From assembly GCF_900116865.1 (NCBI RefSeq), contig NZ_FPCD01000007.1, positions 1 through 64,000 on the forward strand: DNA of 64,000 nucleotides, in the 5' to 3' direction. Each line of letters starts with the position of its first letter. Position 1 is the first letter of the stretch. The notes below the pieces were generated by a model. That model made no database searches and was not told the origin of the DNA. It worked only from the letters and a program-made list of their open reading frames with translations. The translations under genes and the position numbers were made by a program. Source of the DNA: Butyrivibrio sp. M55. Its GTDB lineage: Bacteria > Bacillota > Clostridia > Lachnospirales > Lachnospiraceae. Below, piece after piece: positions 1 through 7,385 of this stretch.

Positions 1-21
1 TGTAACTACGGTCTGTAATAT

Positions 22-93
22 GGCTCCGTGGTCAAGCGGTCAAGACATCGCCCTTTCACGGCGGTAACACGAGTTCGATTCTCGTCGGAGTCA
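22..93 (+). tRNA. tRNA-Glu (UUC)
   Basis: A 72-nt cloverleaf. The acceptor arm GGCTCCG pairs with CGGAGTC (86-92) and A93 is the discriminator. The anticodon loop contains TTC, and the T arm has the GTTCGATTC loop. The 3' CCA is not encoded. Confidence 0.95.
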
Positions 94-120
94 CTAAGAT
101 TCATTATCAATTACATATTT

Positions 121-191
121 GGTGACATAGCCAAGCGGTAAGGCATAGGTCTGCAACACCTTGAGCGGCGGTTCAAATCCGCCTGTCACCT
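121..191 (+). tRNA. tRNA-Cys (GCA)
   Basis: A 71-nt cloverleaf. The acceptor GGTGACA pairs with TGTCACC (184-190) and is followed by discriminator T191, as usual for tRNA-Cys. The anticodon is GCA and the T loop is GGTTCAAATCC. It lies 27 nt after tRNA-Glu, so the two are probably co-transcribed. CCA is not encoded. Confidence 0.95.
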
Positions 192-193
192 CT

Positions 194-228
194 AAAAACT
201 GTGAGTATTAAATATTCACAGTTTTTTT
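194..228 (+). terminator. Intrinsic terminator of the tRNA unit
   Basis: An 11-bp stem (194-204 with 216-226) has an 11-nt loop and runs into seven T residues. Confidence 0.85.
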
Positions 229-229
229 G

Positions 230-238
230 TGCTATAAT
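230..238 (+). promoter_or_regulatory. Extended -10 promoter of the S1 gene
   Basis: TGCTATAAT is a perfect extended -10, with TATAAT at 233-238. No good -35 is visible because that position lies inside the tRNA terminator. Transcription would start near 245, giving a leader of about 25 nt. Confidence 0.6.
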
Positions 239-269
239 CTTTTTATCTGATTTATTTGGAGGTTAGTTT

Positions 270-1178
270 ATGGCAGAAGAAACGATGAAAGATTTTAGCA
301 AGGAGATTGAGAGCTCCTTCAGAAAGATAAAGGAAGGAGATATTATTGACGGAACTGTTATCGGTGTAAATGATACCGAAGTTATTTTGGATATTAAATA
401 TTATACTCAGGGAATAATTAGGCTTGAGGAACTTAGTGATGATCCCAAGTTTTCTATACATAGAGATATAAATGTCGGAGATGAAGTATCTGCTACTGTT
501 ATTTCAACAGACGACGGAGAAGGAAATATTCTTTTGTCCAAGAGAAGAGCAAATGAAGTTCTTGCATGGGATAAGCTTAATGCATTACTTGAATCCGGTG
601 AGTATGTTGATGTTAAGATATCTGAAGCTGTTAAAGGCGGAGCAGTGGCTTTCCTTGAAGGAATAAGAGGATTTATTCCGGCATCTAAGCTTGATCTTTC
701 TTTTGTAGAAGAAGACAAAATCGCTGATTATGTCGGTAAGACTGCAAAGGTTAGAGTAATTACTTCTGATGAAGAGAATGGTAAACTTGTTCTTTCGGCG
801 AAAGATTATCTCAAGGAACAGGCTGATCTTAAGAGAAAAGAAATGGTTTCTAATGTAGAAGTCGGTCTTGTTACTGAGGGAACAGTTGAGAGTTTGCAGA
901 ATTACGGTGCATTTGTTGATCTGGGTAACGGACTTAGCGGACTTGTGCACATTTCTCAGATCTGCAACAACAGAATTGCACATCCTTCAGCTGTTCTTAA
1001 AGTCGGACAGAAGGTTAAAGTTAAAGTTATTTCAATTAAAGACGGAAAGCTTAGTCTTAGTATGAAAGCGCTTGAAGATATAGCTGCAACTGAGATTACA
1101 GAAGAAAAGATTGAATATCCAAGTGACGGAGATGCAACAACATCTTTGGCTGCGCTTCTTAAGAAAGCAGGTTTTTGA
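270..1178 (+). CDS. S1 RNA-binding domain protein (ribosomal protein S1 homologue)
   Basis: A 302-aa protein with three S1 (OB-fold) repeats at about residues 22-93, 107-178 and 195-270. The last is the most canonical (GTVESLQNYGAFVDLGNG, LVHISQI). Such short S1 homologues are ribosome- or RNA-associated in Firmicutes and take the place of the long proteobacterial S1; the exact role in mRNA binding is inferred from the family. The start is set by GGAGG at 259-263. A low-complexity acidic tail ends the protein. It is monocistronic or read together with sir2, whose start lies 28 nt downstream. Confidence 0.85.
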   Translation: MAEETMKDFSKEIESSFRKIKEGDIIDGTVIGVNDTEVILDIKYYTQGIIRLEELSDDPKFSIHRDINVGDEVSATVISTDDGEGNILLSKRRANEVLAWDKLNALLESGEYVDVKISEAVKGGAVAFLEGIRGFIPASKLDLSFVEEDKIADYVGKTAKVRVITSDEENGKLVLSAKDYLKEQADLKRKEMVSNVEVGLVTEGTVESLQNYGAFVDLGNGLSGLVHISQICNNRIAHPSAVLKVGQKVKVKVISIKDGKLSLSMKALEDIAATEITEEKIEYPSDGDATTSLAALLKKAGF

Positions 1179-1206
1179 TCATACATAAATAATGAAGGGG
1201 GATAAT

Positions 1207-1923
1207 ATGGACGAAGCTGTAAAAGAGTTAAAAGAAATAGTTGACGGTTCGAATAATATTGTCTTTTTTGGCGGTGCGGGAGTATCGACAGAGAGCGGCG
1301 TTCCCGATTTCAGGAGCGAAGACGGTCTTTATCATCAGCAGTACAAGTACCCTCCGGAGCAGATTTTAAGCCATACATTTTATATGAGAATGCCTGAAGA
1401 GTTCTTTAGATTCTATAAGGATAAACTTCTCATTACGGGTGTTAAGCCCAATAAAGCGCATCTTAAGCTTGCAGAACTTGAAAAGCAGGGTAAACTCCGT
1501 GCTGTTATTACACAGAATATTGACGGACTTCACCAGGCTGCAGGCAGTAAAGAAGTTTTGGAACTTCACGGTAGTGTGCATAGAAATTATTGCGAAAAAT
1601 GCGGTAAGTTCTATGATTTTGACTACATGGCCAACGCGGAAGGAGTTCCCGTATGCAGTTGTGGCGGCAGGATAAAGCCTGATGTGGTCTTGTATGAAGA
1701 AGGCCTTGATATGGGGATAATGCAGAAAGCTGTTGAGTATATCAGTAATGCTGATGTCCTTATAATTGGTGGAACTTCACTGGCTGTTTATCCGGCGGCA
1801 GGACTTATTGACTATTACAGGGGAAATAAGCTTGTTCTTATCAACAAGTCGGCTACACCGAGGGATAGACAGGCTGATCTGGTAGTTCAAGGCGCAATAG
1901 GGGAGATTTTGGATCAGATTTAA
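1207..1923 (+). CDS. NAD-dependent protein deacylase, Sir2 family
   Basis: A 238-aa sirtuin that removes acyl groups from protein lysines at the expense of NAD+. All hallmarks are present: the GAGVSTESGVPDF NAD loop near the N-terminus, TQNIDGLHQAAGS, the catalytic His in LHGSV, a zinc site of two Cys pairs (CEKC and CSC), and GGTSLAVYPAAG near the C-terminus. An upstream in-frame ATG at 1192 exists, but the AAGGGGG ribosome site at 1196-1201 lies downstream of it, so ATG 1207 is chosen. The stop overlaps the ATG of the DUF951 gene by one base. CobB/SrtN-type function is family knowledge; substrates are unknown. Confidence 0.93.
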   Translation: MDEAVKELKEIVDGSNNIVFFGGAGVSTESGVPDFRSEDGLYHQQYKYPPEQILSHTFYMRMPEEFFRFYKDKLLITGVKPNKAHLKLAELEKQGKLRAVITQNIDGLHQAAGSKEVLELHGSVHRNYCEKCGKFYDFDYMANAEGVPVCSCGGRIKPDVVLYEEGLDMGIMQKAVEYISNADVLIIGGTSLAVYPAAGLIDYYRGNKLVLINKSATPRDRQADLVVQGAIGEILDQI

Positions 1924-2096
1924 TGGATATTCAGGTTGGAAATATAATAAAACTAAAGAAACAACATCCTTGCGGTAGTTTTGAATGGGAAGTTTTGCGT
2001 GTGGGTGCGGACTTTCGAATCAAATGCCTTGGTTGCGGTCATCAGGTAATGATTTCCAGGAAAACACTGGAAAAGAGCATTAAAGGGATACGATAA
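1923..2096 (+). CDS. DUF951 small zinc-ribbon-like protein
   Basis: A 57-aa protein starting MDIQVGNIIKLKKQHPCGS with a central CLGCGH motif and a basic end. This matches DUF951, a conserved Firmicutes family that usually sits beside rpsF or DNA-replication genes. The start overlaps the Sir2 stop (TAATG), which suggests translational coupling. Cys17, Cys36 and Cys39 could bind a metal or nucleic acid, but the function is unknown. Confidence 0.85.
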   Translation: MDIQVGNIIKLKKQHPCGSFEWEVLRVGADFRIKCLGCGHQVMISRKTLEKSIKGIR

Positions 2097-2152
2097 AATG
2101 CTTGCATTTGGAACATATATATGATAGCATATTATTCTGTGATAAATTCCTT

Positions 2153-2175
2153 GCTGCTTGACTGATACAAGTAGC
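2153..2175 (+). promoter_or_regulatory. Hairpin in the rpsF leader
   Basis: GCTGCTTG (2153-2160) pairs with CAAGTAGC (2168-2175), with one G-U pair, just upstream of the rpsF ribosome site AAAGGAGG (2186-2193). Many bacteria have an S6:S18-binding autoregulatory RNA at this position. The typical CCG-containing bulge is not obvious here, so assignment to that motif is tentative. Confidence 0.35.
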
Positions 2176-2203
2176 CAGAGACCAAAAGGAGGTAACAAAT
2201 AGC

Positions 2204-2491
2204 ATGAACAAATACGAATTAGCCGTTGTTGTTAGTGCAAAGATCGAAGACGATGCCAGAACAGCAGTCATCGAGAAGGTTAAGAAGACTATCGAGAAGC
2301 ATGGTGGTCAGATTACCAATATTGATGAGTGGGGAAAGAAGAAGCTTGCTTATGAAATCGAGAAGATGACAGAAGGCTTCTACTATTTCATCCAGTTCGA
2401 TGGCGAAGCAACAACTCCTGCAGAGATTGAAGCTCGCATGCGTATTATGGACGGTGTCATCAGATATTTATGCGTTAAGAACGAGGCTTAA
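2204..2491 (+). CDS. rpsF: 30S ribosomal protein bS6
   Basis: A 95-aa protein beginning MNKYELAVVVSAKIEDDAR, with the central WGKKKLAYEI strand and EGFYYFIQF typical of bS6. It binds S18 and 16S rRNA in the small-subunit platform. Length is normal. A strong ribosome site, AAAGGAGG, precedes the ATG. It is first of the conserved rpsF-ssb-rpsR operon, with 19 nt to ssb. Confidence 0.97.
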   Translation: MNKYELAVVVSAKIEDDARTAVIEKVKKTIEKHGGQITNIDEWGKKKLAYEIEKMTEGFYYFIQFDGEATTPAEIEARMRIMDGVIRYLCVKNEA

Positions 2492-2510
2492 ATAGAAGAG
2501 GACGAAAAAT

Positions 2511-2966
2511 ATGAACAAAGTTATACTAATGGGACGTTTAACAAGAGACCCCGACGTAAGATATTCACAGGGTAATGAACCTATGGCTGTAGCAAGATAT
2601 ACACTTGCTGTAGACAGAAGATTTGCAAGAAGAGACCAGCAGGATTCTCAGACAGCAGATTTCATCGGTATCGTAGCTTTTGGCAGAGCCGGAGAGTTCG
2701 CTGAGAAGTATCTTAAGAAGGGTACTAAGGTTATCGTAACAGGACGTATCCAGACAGGTAGTTATACCAATAAGGATGGCGTTAAGGTATACACAACTGA
2801 TGTAGTTGCAGAGGATCAGGAATTCGCTGAATCCAAGAATGCAGCATCCTCCAACGGAGGATCATTTGGAGGCGTTGCTCCCCAAGGAGAGCCCGCACCT
2901 TCTGCAGCCGGCGACGGCTTCATGAATATTCCCGACGGAATTGACGAGGAGCTGCCGTTCAATTAA
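2511..2966 (+). CDS. ssb: Single-stranded DNA-binding protein
   Basis: A 151-aa SSB: an OB fold at residues 1-105 (MNKVILMGRLTRDPDVRY, FIGIVAFGRAGEFAEKYLKKG) followed by a Gly/Pro/Ser-rich linker and an acidic tip. It coats single-stranded DNA and recruits replication and repair partners through that tip. The tip reads DEELPFN, with an Asn after the Phe that is normally terminal. It sits between rpsF and rpsR, as in most Firmicutes. Confidence 0.96.
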   Translation: MNKVILMGRLTRDPDVRYSQGNEPMAVARYTLAVDRRFARRDQQDSQTADFIGIVAFGRAGEFAEKYLKKGTKVIVTGRIQTGSYTNKDGVKVYTTDVVAEDQEFAESKNAASSNGGSFGGVAPQGEPAPSAAGDGFMNIPDGIDEELPFN

Positions 2967-2985
2967 TTGAAGGAGGAATATTATA

Positions 2986-3249
2986 ATGGCTTTCACAAAG
3001 TCTGATAAATCCGATGCTCCTATGAGGAGAAAGGGCGGAATGCACAGAAGAAAGAAAGTTTGTGTATTTTGCGGAAAAGATAACGTAATTGATTATAAGG
3101 ATACAGCTAAGCTTAAGAAGTTCGTTTCTGAGAGCGGCAAGATTCTTCCCAGAAGAATCACTGGAAACTGCGCTAAGCACCAGAGAGAGCTTACTTCAGC
3201 AATCAAGAGAGCAAGACACCTTGCACTTATGCCTTACGTAGCTGAGTAA
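2986..3249 (+). CDS. rpsR: 30S ribosomal protein bS18
   Basis: An 87-aa bS18 with the [17 protein letters not shown] zinc-type N-terminal motif and the conserved [17 protein letters not shown] core followed by [13 protein letters not shown]. It partners bS6 on the 30S platform. It is preceded by GGAGG and is last in the operon, with a strong terminator 23 nt after the stop. Confidence 0.97.
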   Translation: MAFTKSDKSDAPMRRKGGMHRRKKVCVFCGKDNVIDYKDTAKLKKFVSESGKILPRRITGNCAKHQRELTSAIKRARHLALMPYVAE

Positions 3250-3271
3250 TCAGTATATAAGTAAATTATTG

Positions 3272-3312
3272 AAGACACTTTTTAGAAGAGATTCTAAGAA
3301 GTGTCTTTTTTT
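3272..3312 (+). terminator. Terminator of the rpsF-ssb-rpsR operon
   Basis: A 16-bp stem (3272-3287 with 3292-3307) closed by a GAGA loop, with only one G-T pair, leads directly into a T run. Confidence 0.92.
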
Positions 3313-3372
3313 GCCATTTATTACTTGGTTCAATACCAAAAATTACAATACAGAATAAATGCTGATTTCTAA

Positions 3373-3381
3373 TGATAGTAT
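3373..3381 (+). promoter_or_regulatory. Extended -10 promoter of the ABC operon
   Basis: TGATAGTAT lies about 30 nt before the ABC ATPase start. No -35 match is seen at the correct spacing. Confidence 0.4.
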
Positions 3382-3409
3382 TCTTATATAAATTTTCAGA
3401 GGTGAGAAT

Positions 3410-4303
3410 ATGTCTTTGTTAGAGATCAGAAATCTAAAGAAAGATTATGGCGGTTTCAAAGCGCTCAAAGGTGTAAATTTTAAGGTTAATGCAGGGGAGA
3501 TAGTTGCTCTTTTAGGAAAAAACGGAGCAGGGAAAACTACTCTTTTAAACAGTATTGCAGGGAATGTTTTTCCTACAGGGGGAGATATAGTTTATAAAGG
3601 CGATACGCTACTTAAAGACAATTCAAGGCTTAATGAATTCGGAATACTGATTGAGCCTACTTTTATTCCCTATATGAATGCATATGAGAATTTGGATATA
3701 TTAATCAAAACATTGGGGGGAAAAGTTCCGAAAGCAAAAATAGATAATCTGTTGAATGCGGTTGGGTTAGAAAAGAAATCAAAAGAAAAGACAAAAGCAT
3801 TTTCTTTTGGAATGAAACAAAGGTTGGGGCTGGCGCAAGCTCTTTTAAACAATCCGGAGTTTCTTATACTGGATGAACCGTTTGTAGGATTGGATCCAAT
3901 AGGGAAAAATATATTTAAAAGAATCCTTCTGGAAAAAGCGCACGATGAAAAAGTGGGAATATTGTTTTCAAGTCATGATTTGGAAGATGTTGAGGAAATA
4001 TGTGATCGGGTGGTCTTAATAGATAACGGTGAAAAGAAATTTGATGGCGTGATGGAATACAGTAAAAAATATGTTGTCCAATGTGACCGAGTGTTGAACC
4101 CAGGAGAATTTGAAAAGTCAGGGGTAAAAGTTGATAAAAACAATATATTGATTGAACAAGTCGAAGATTTAAAACAGGTTCTTGATAAACTTGAAGAATT
4201 AAGTATTGACGTTTTGGATTTAGAAATAGAACGCAAATCTTTATATGATCTGTTTGAGGAGAAGGGCTATGAAAATATCGATATTGCATATCATAAAAAT
4301 TGA
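3410..4303 (+). CDS. ABC transporter ATP-binding protein, BcrA/CcmA type
   Basis: A 297-aa ATPase: Walker A GKNGAGKTT (36-44), a degenerate signature SFGMKQ (132-137), Walker B FLILDEP (151-157) and a switch His in SSHDLEDVEE. The C-terminal 80 residues form the variable extension seen in ATPases of antimicrobial-peptide or lantibiotic self-protection exporters. It overlaps the permease start by 35 nt and heads a four-gene operon with a two-component system, an arrangement common for peptide-responsive exporters. The substrate is unknown. Confidence 0.88.
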   Translation: MSLLEIRNLKKDYGGFKALKGVNFKVNAGEIVALLGKNGAGKTTLLNSIAGNVFPTGGDIVYKGDTLLKDNSRLNEFGILIEPTFIPYMNAYENLDILIKTLGGKVPKAKIDNLLNAVGLEKKSKEKTKAFSFGMKQRLGLAQALLNNPEFLILDEPFVGLDPIGKNIFKRILLEKAHDEKVGILFSSHDLEDVEEICDRVVLIDNGEKKFDGVMEYSKKYVVQCDRVLNPGEFEKSGVKVDKNNILIEQVEDLKQVLDKLEELSIDVLDLEIERKSLYDLFEEKGYENIDIAYHKN

Positions 4304-5066
4304 ATTGTTAAAATTTTTAAAGCGTAATGATATCTTGGCGGTTGCTGTAATTGTAGCCATTGGATTTATTTATGCGATCGGTATGAGAAACGAAATGTAT
4401 GAAGGAGTAAAAAATCAGAATGCTTTATTTTGGATAACATTGCAACTTGTAACAACAACAGTTCTTTTTATTGGCCCGGTTGTGACAGCTTTTTTGGGAA
4501 CTCAAATGTTATCAGGTGAAATTGACAATAAAAGTATTTCTTTGTTCACGGTGAGAATAAGGAACAGGAGAAATTTGTTTATAGGTAAAAGCTTAGCGTT
4601 ACAAGTTATTACTGCGGTTTTCTTTGTGATTACAATTATTGTAATGCTGGCTATTTATTTTGGAATCGCGAATAACGGCAGCGTTTATACATCAGGAAAA
4701 ATATTTGGAAATAATGTAGCAGATTTATTATGTCTTTTGCTTTTGATATATATGTATACGTTTTTCTTTATTCCACAGCTTGCATTGTGTATTGGGACAA
4801 GATATAAACCGATTATAACGATAGTGATTTCTTTTGTTGCATCTTTGGTATGCAATCACGTGCTGACGTATTCATTTGTAAAATATATTAATCCGATGAA
4901 TTATATTTATCAGTTATCAGAAGATGTTTTGGAGACTACAGAAGTGTTAAGTATCAGCAGTACAGGGAGGGGGAAATGTGTGCTGATTCAATTGCTTTTA
5001 TGTATGCTATACTATGTAGTGTTTATGGTGCTTGGAACAAAATCATTTGAGAGTAAAGAATTCTGA
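4269..5066 (+). CDS. ABC-2 type permease subunit
   Basis: A 265-aa membrane protein with about six hydrophobic segments: residues ~20-38, ~55-80, ~108-130, ~150-172, ~182-203 and a last one near the C-terminus. The motif FLGTQMLSGEIDNKSISLFTV resembles the first cytoplasmic loop of BcrB/NatB-type permeases. ATG 4269 is chosen because GAGGAGAAGGG precedes it; an upstream in-frame ATG at 4245 has no such site. It is the partner of the ATPase whose end it overlaps. Confidence 0.8.
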   Translation: MKISILHIIKIELLKFLKRNDILAVAVIVAIGFIYAIGMRNEMYEGVKNQNALFWITLQLVTTTVLFIGPVVTAFLGTQMLSGEIDNKSISLFTVRIRNRRNLFIGKSLALQVITAVFFVITIIVMLAIYFGIANNGSVYTSGKIFGNNVADLLCLLLLIYMYTFFFIPQLALCIGTRYKPIITIVISFVASLVCNHVLTYSFVKYINPMNYIYQLSEDVLETTEVLSISSTGRGKCVLIQLLLCMLYYVVFMVLGTKSFESKEF

Positions 5067-5082
5067 GAGAAGCGGTGACTGG

Positions 5083-5796
5083 ATGCAGATTGCAATATGT
5101 GATGACAACAAAGATAATCTCGCGTTAATGGAAGATGTTATTGAGAACATCAGAATCAGAGATGTTGAGGTCGATTGCTTTGAGACCGGTGAAAGTCTTT
5201 TAGATTATCTGAATAAAAATTCTAATGTATTCTACCAAATATACCTGCTTGATATAGAGATGCCCGGAGTTAATGGGCTTGAAGCTGCAAAGAAGATAAG
5301 GGCTATAGACCAAAGAGCTGTTATTATCTTCGTTACGGCATACTCGGATTATGTCTTTAGCTCGTTTGAAGTACAGCCGTTCAGATTTGTAAATAAGCCT
5401 ATAGATACGCATAAGCTTGAAGATGTAATACATGCAGCGGTAAATTATATTTATTCCAGTCAAAAATATATATTCATTTCTGTTGATAAAGCCAAAATAC
5501 AGTTACGCTGTGAGAGCATAATGTATTTTGAAGGAGATAAACGAAAAATAAATGTCTATACAACAGATGAAAACTATTCTTTTTATTCAAAGATGTCCGA
5601 TCTTGAGAAAATGGTGGACAACAATTGGTTTGTAAGAATCCATGCGTCATACATTGTTAATATGGATTATGTTAAAGTTATTTATTCCGATGAGATTATT
5701 TTGAATAACGGCGTCAGGTTGCCTATCAGTAAGAAATACCACAAAAGCGTTAAACTAGAGCATATGAGATATTTGAAATGGAGAATTGGACTATGA
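5083..5796 (+). CDS. Response regulator, receiver plus LytTR DNA-binding domain
   Basis: A 237-aa AgrA/ComE-class regulator. The receiver spans residues 1-120, with the acidic pocket in ICDDNKDN, the phospho-acceptor Asp in LLDIEMPGVNG, and conserved Thr and Lys in VTAYSDY and FVNKPID. The LytTR domain follows (MYFEGDKRKINVYT, WFVRIHASYIVNMDYV). The start ATG 5083 (MQIAICDD) fits the family; its ribosome site is weak. The stop shares bases with the kinase ATG (ATGA). It probably controls the upstream exporter operon. Confidence 0.9.
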   Translation: MQIAICDDNKDNLALMEDVIENIRIRDVEVDCFETGESLLDYLNKNSNVFYQIYLLDIEMPGVNGLEAAKKIRAIDQRAVIIFVTAYSDYVFSSFEVQPFRFVNKPIDTHKLEDVIHAAVNYIYSSQKYIFISVDKAKIQLRCESIMYFEGDKRKINVYTTDENYSFYSKMSDLEKMVDNNWFVRIHASYIVNMDYVKVIYSDEIILNNGVRLPISKKYHKSVKLEHMRYLKWRIGL

Positions 5797-7070
5797 ATCA
5801 TGCGAAGATTAACATCTATCTCTATTTTCTTCTAAATTTATTTGATATTTGGATTGTCTTGCATTACTACGATAGGGTATTAGAGGCAATAAAGAAATAT
5901 GATCTGATAAAAAAGGTGATGAGCGTTCTGTTCGTCATTTTATTTTCTGTTTTTATAAAATATGACCTGAAATATTGCAATCTTGTTTCGCTTTCTTTCT
6001 GGAGTTGCCTGTTTTTATGTGCATACAAAGGCGAAAAGAAAATGAAATTTGCATATGCTACTGTACTCATAGTTTTTGCCGGATTTGCGCAAACGTTGAT
6101 GTATTTAATTGAGGGTAGTTCTTTAAATTCCGGATATGTTCTATTTATTCCACATTTATGCTTTTATATTGTTGTTGAAATAGTGGCAAGGTATCAAACT
6201 ATAAAAAACAGAAAAGTTGATATGCGTGTTCTGCTGAAACTTTTATCGGTTCCGATCATTAGTTTCATTGCATTTACGTGCATTGCCATGCTAAGCGAAA
6301 GCCTGAGTATTAGCTCAAATCAAGAAAGGATACCCCTATTGGTACCATTAGCAGTTCTTGTCTTGTATGTGAATATTATGATCATTCATTTGTATGACTT
6401 GATCAGTGCATCCTATGAGGTTAGAAGACAGAACGAAGAGTATGAAAAGATAACCAATTGGCAGCGTTCGTATTATGAAGAGTTGTCTGAAAACCAAAAA
6501 CTCATAAGAACAATAAAGCACGACATGCAGAATAATATGCAGTTGATTTCAGGCTTTTTGAAAGAAAAAAAGTATGACAAAGCGCAGAATCATTTACAGG
6601 AACTTATAGATGAACAATCTGCTATAAATAGTTTTGTTAACACCGGGAATGAAGCTATTGATACAGTTCTGAACATTAAATTTTCTGCAGCCGAACAAAA
6701 CGGAATTACAGTCAAGAAAGATATAAATATCCCGGCCGGTTTACCAATCTCATATCATGATTGCATAAAAATATTTGGAAATCTTTTTGATAATTCAATC
6801 AATGCTTTGAAGAGCCTTGATTCAGGGGATAAGATATTAAGCTGTTTTATGTTCTATAGCGCGAATGCTCTTATTGTACAGGTTTCAAATCCGTACACAA
6901 AGAAAGATGATACATGTGATAAAGATGAATTTTTGCATGGACTTGGATTGGGTATAATTAAGTCAGCTGTTGAAAGTTATGAGGGGACTTTCGAGATATG
7001 TGATGATGGGAAAAATTTCACTGTAAATATTGTTTTATATATAAATAACGCACATCGGCAAAAAGTCTAA
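5793..7070 (+). CDS. Sensor histidine kinase, AgrC-like GHKL family
   Basis: A 425-aa sensor: about six N-terminal membrane helices (to about residue 205), a coiled linker, an H-box IRTIKHDMQNNMQ with the phospho-acceptor His, an N-box NLFDNSINAL and a G-box LHGLGLGIIKSAVE. ATG 5793 overlaps the regulator stop as ATGA and is preceded by GGAGA (5780-5784), so it is preferred over in-frame ATG 5778. AgrC-type kinases sense peptides, but no peptide precursor or AgrB-type processing gene is next to it. Confidence 0.88.
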   Translation: MNHAKINIYLYFLLNLFDIWIVLHYYDRVLEAIKKYDLIKKVMSVLFVILFSVFIKYDLKYCNLVSLSFWSCLFLCAYKGEKKMKFAYATVLIVFAGFAQTLMYLIEGSSLNSGYVLFIPHLCFYIVVEIVARYQTIKNRKVDMRVLLKLLSVPIISFIAFTCIAMLSESLSISSNQERIPLLVPLAVLVLYVNIMIIHLYDLISASYEVRRQNEEYEKITNWQRSYYEELSENQKLIRTIKHDMQNNMQLISGFLKEKKYDKAQNHLQELIDEQSAINSFVNTGNEAIDTVLNIKFSAAEQNGITVKKDINIPAGLPISYHDCIKIFGNLFDNSINALKSLDSGDKILSCFMFYSANALIVQVSNPYTKKDDTCDKDEFLHGLGLGIIKSAVESYEGTFEICDDGKNFTVNIVLYINNAHRQKV

Positions 7071-7089
7071 AAATTGCCGATGTGCGTTA
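7046..7089 (+). terminator. Hairpin overlapping the kinase stop codon
   Basis: A perfect 16-bp inverted repeat (7046-7061 with 7074-7089) encloses the stop codon at 7068-7070. The following tract is T-poor (ATATTTTG), so termination may be partial, or the hairpin may protect the mRNA end. Confidence 0.6.
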
Positions 7090-7153
7090 ATATTTTGACG
7101 AAAATTAAATTGTAGTTAAATTTCAAAACAATCAGAAAATTTTGTACAATTAC

Positions 7154-7182
7154 TTGCATATTGTGTATTTATGTGATAGTAT
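7154..7182 (+). promoter_or_regulatory. Promoter of the riboswitch-controlled operon
   Basis: TTGCAT (7154-7159), a 17-nt spacer and TAGTAT (7177-7182). The predicted start near 7188-7190 falls exactly at the first base-paired residue of the aptamer. Confidence 0.75.
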
Positions 7183-7185
7183 TTC

Positions 7186-7258
7186 GATGGCAAAACTAGA
7201 GTGATCTAGTGACGCAAAGCTATAGGGCCTATGCTGAACAGGGTAGGTAGCCAGTTGC
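7186..7258 (+). promoter_or_regulatory. Cyclic di-GMP riboswitch, GEMM-I class
   Basis: The conserved GEMM-I core is present in order. GGCAAA is followed by P2 (ACTAGA 7195-7200 with TCTAGT 7205-7210, closed by a GTGA tetraloop). Then come ACGCAAAGC, GGGCCT and GGTAGC (7246-7251). TGGC (7188-7191) pairs with GCCA (7250-7253) to close P1. The class binds c-di-GMP between the helices. A terminator follows within 11 nt, so control is probably by transcription termination. Whether ligand turns expression on or off cannot be read with certainty. Confidence 0.93.
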
Positions 7259-7268
7259 TTTTTTTGGT

Positions 7269-7294
7269 AGCGATGCGGAAGTATCGCTTTTTTT
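7269..7294 (+). terminator. Expression-platform terminator of the riboswitch
   Basis: AGCGAT (7269-7274) pairs with ATCGCT (7283-7288) and is followed by seven T. It lies between the aptamer and the first gene, about 90 nt before its start, with no gene upstream to terminate. Confidence 0.85.
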
Positions 7295-7385
7295 GTACCT
7301 TAAAAATAGAGCATTATAGGTGGCCCCTGTAATGCTATTTCTTTTTTACCGGAAAATTTCAGTACGTGGTGGAGGAAATAAGCTG

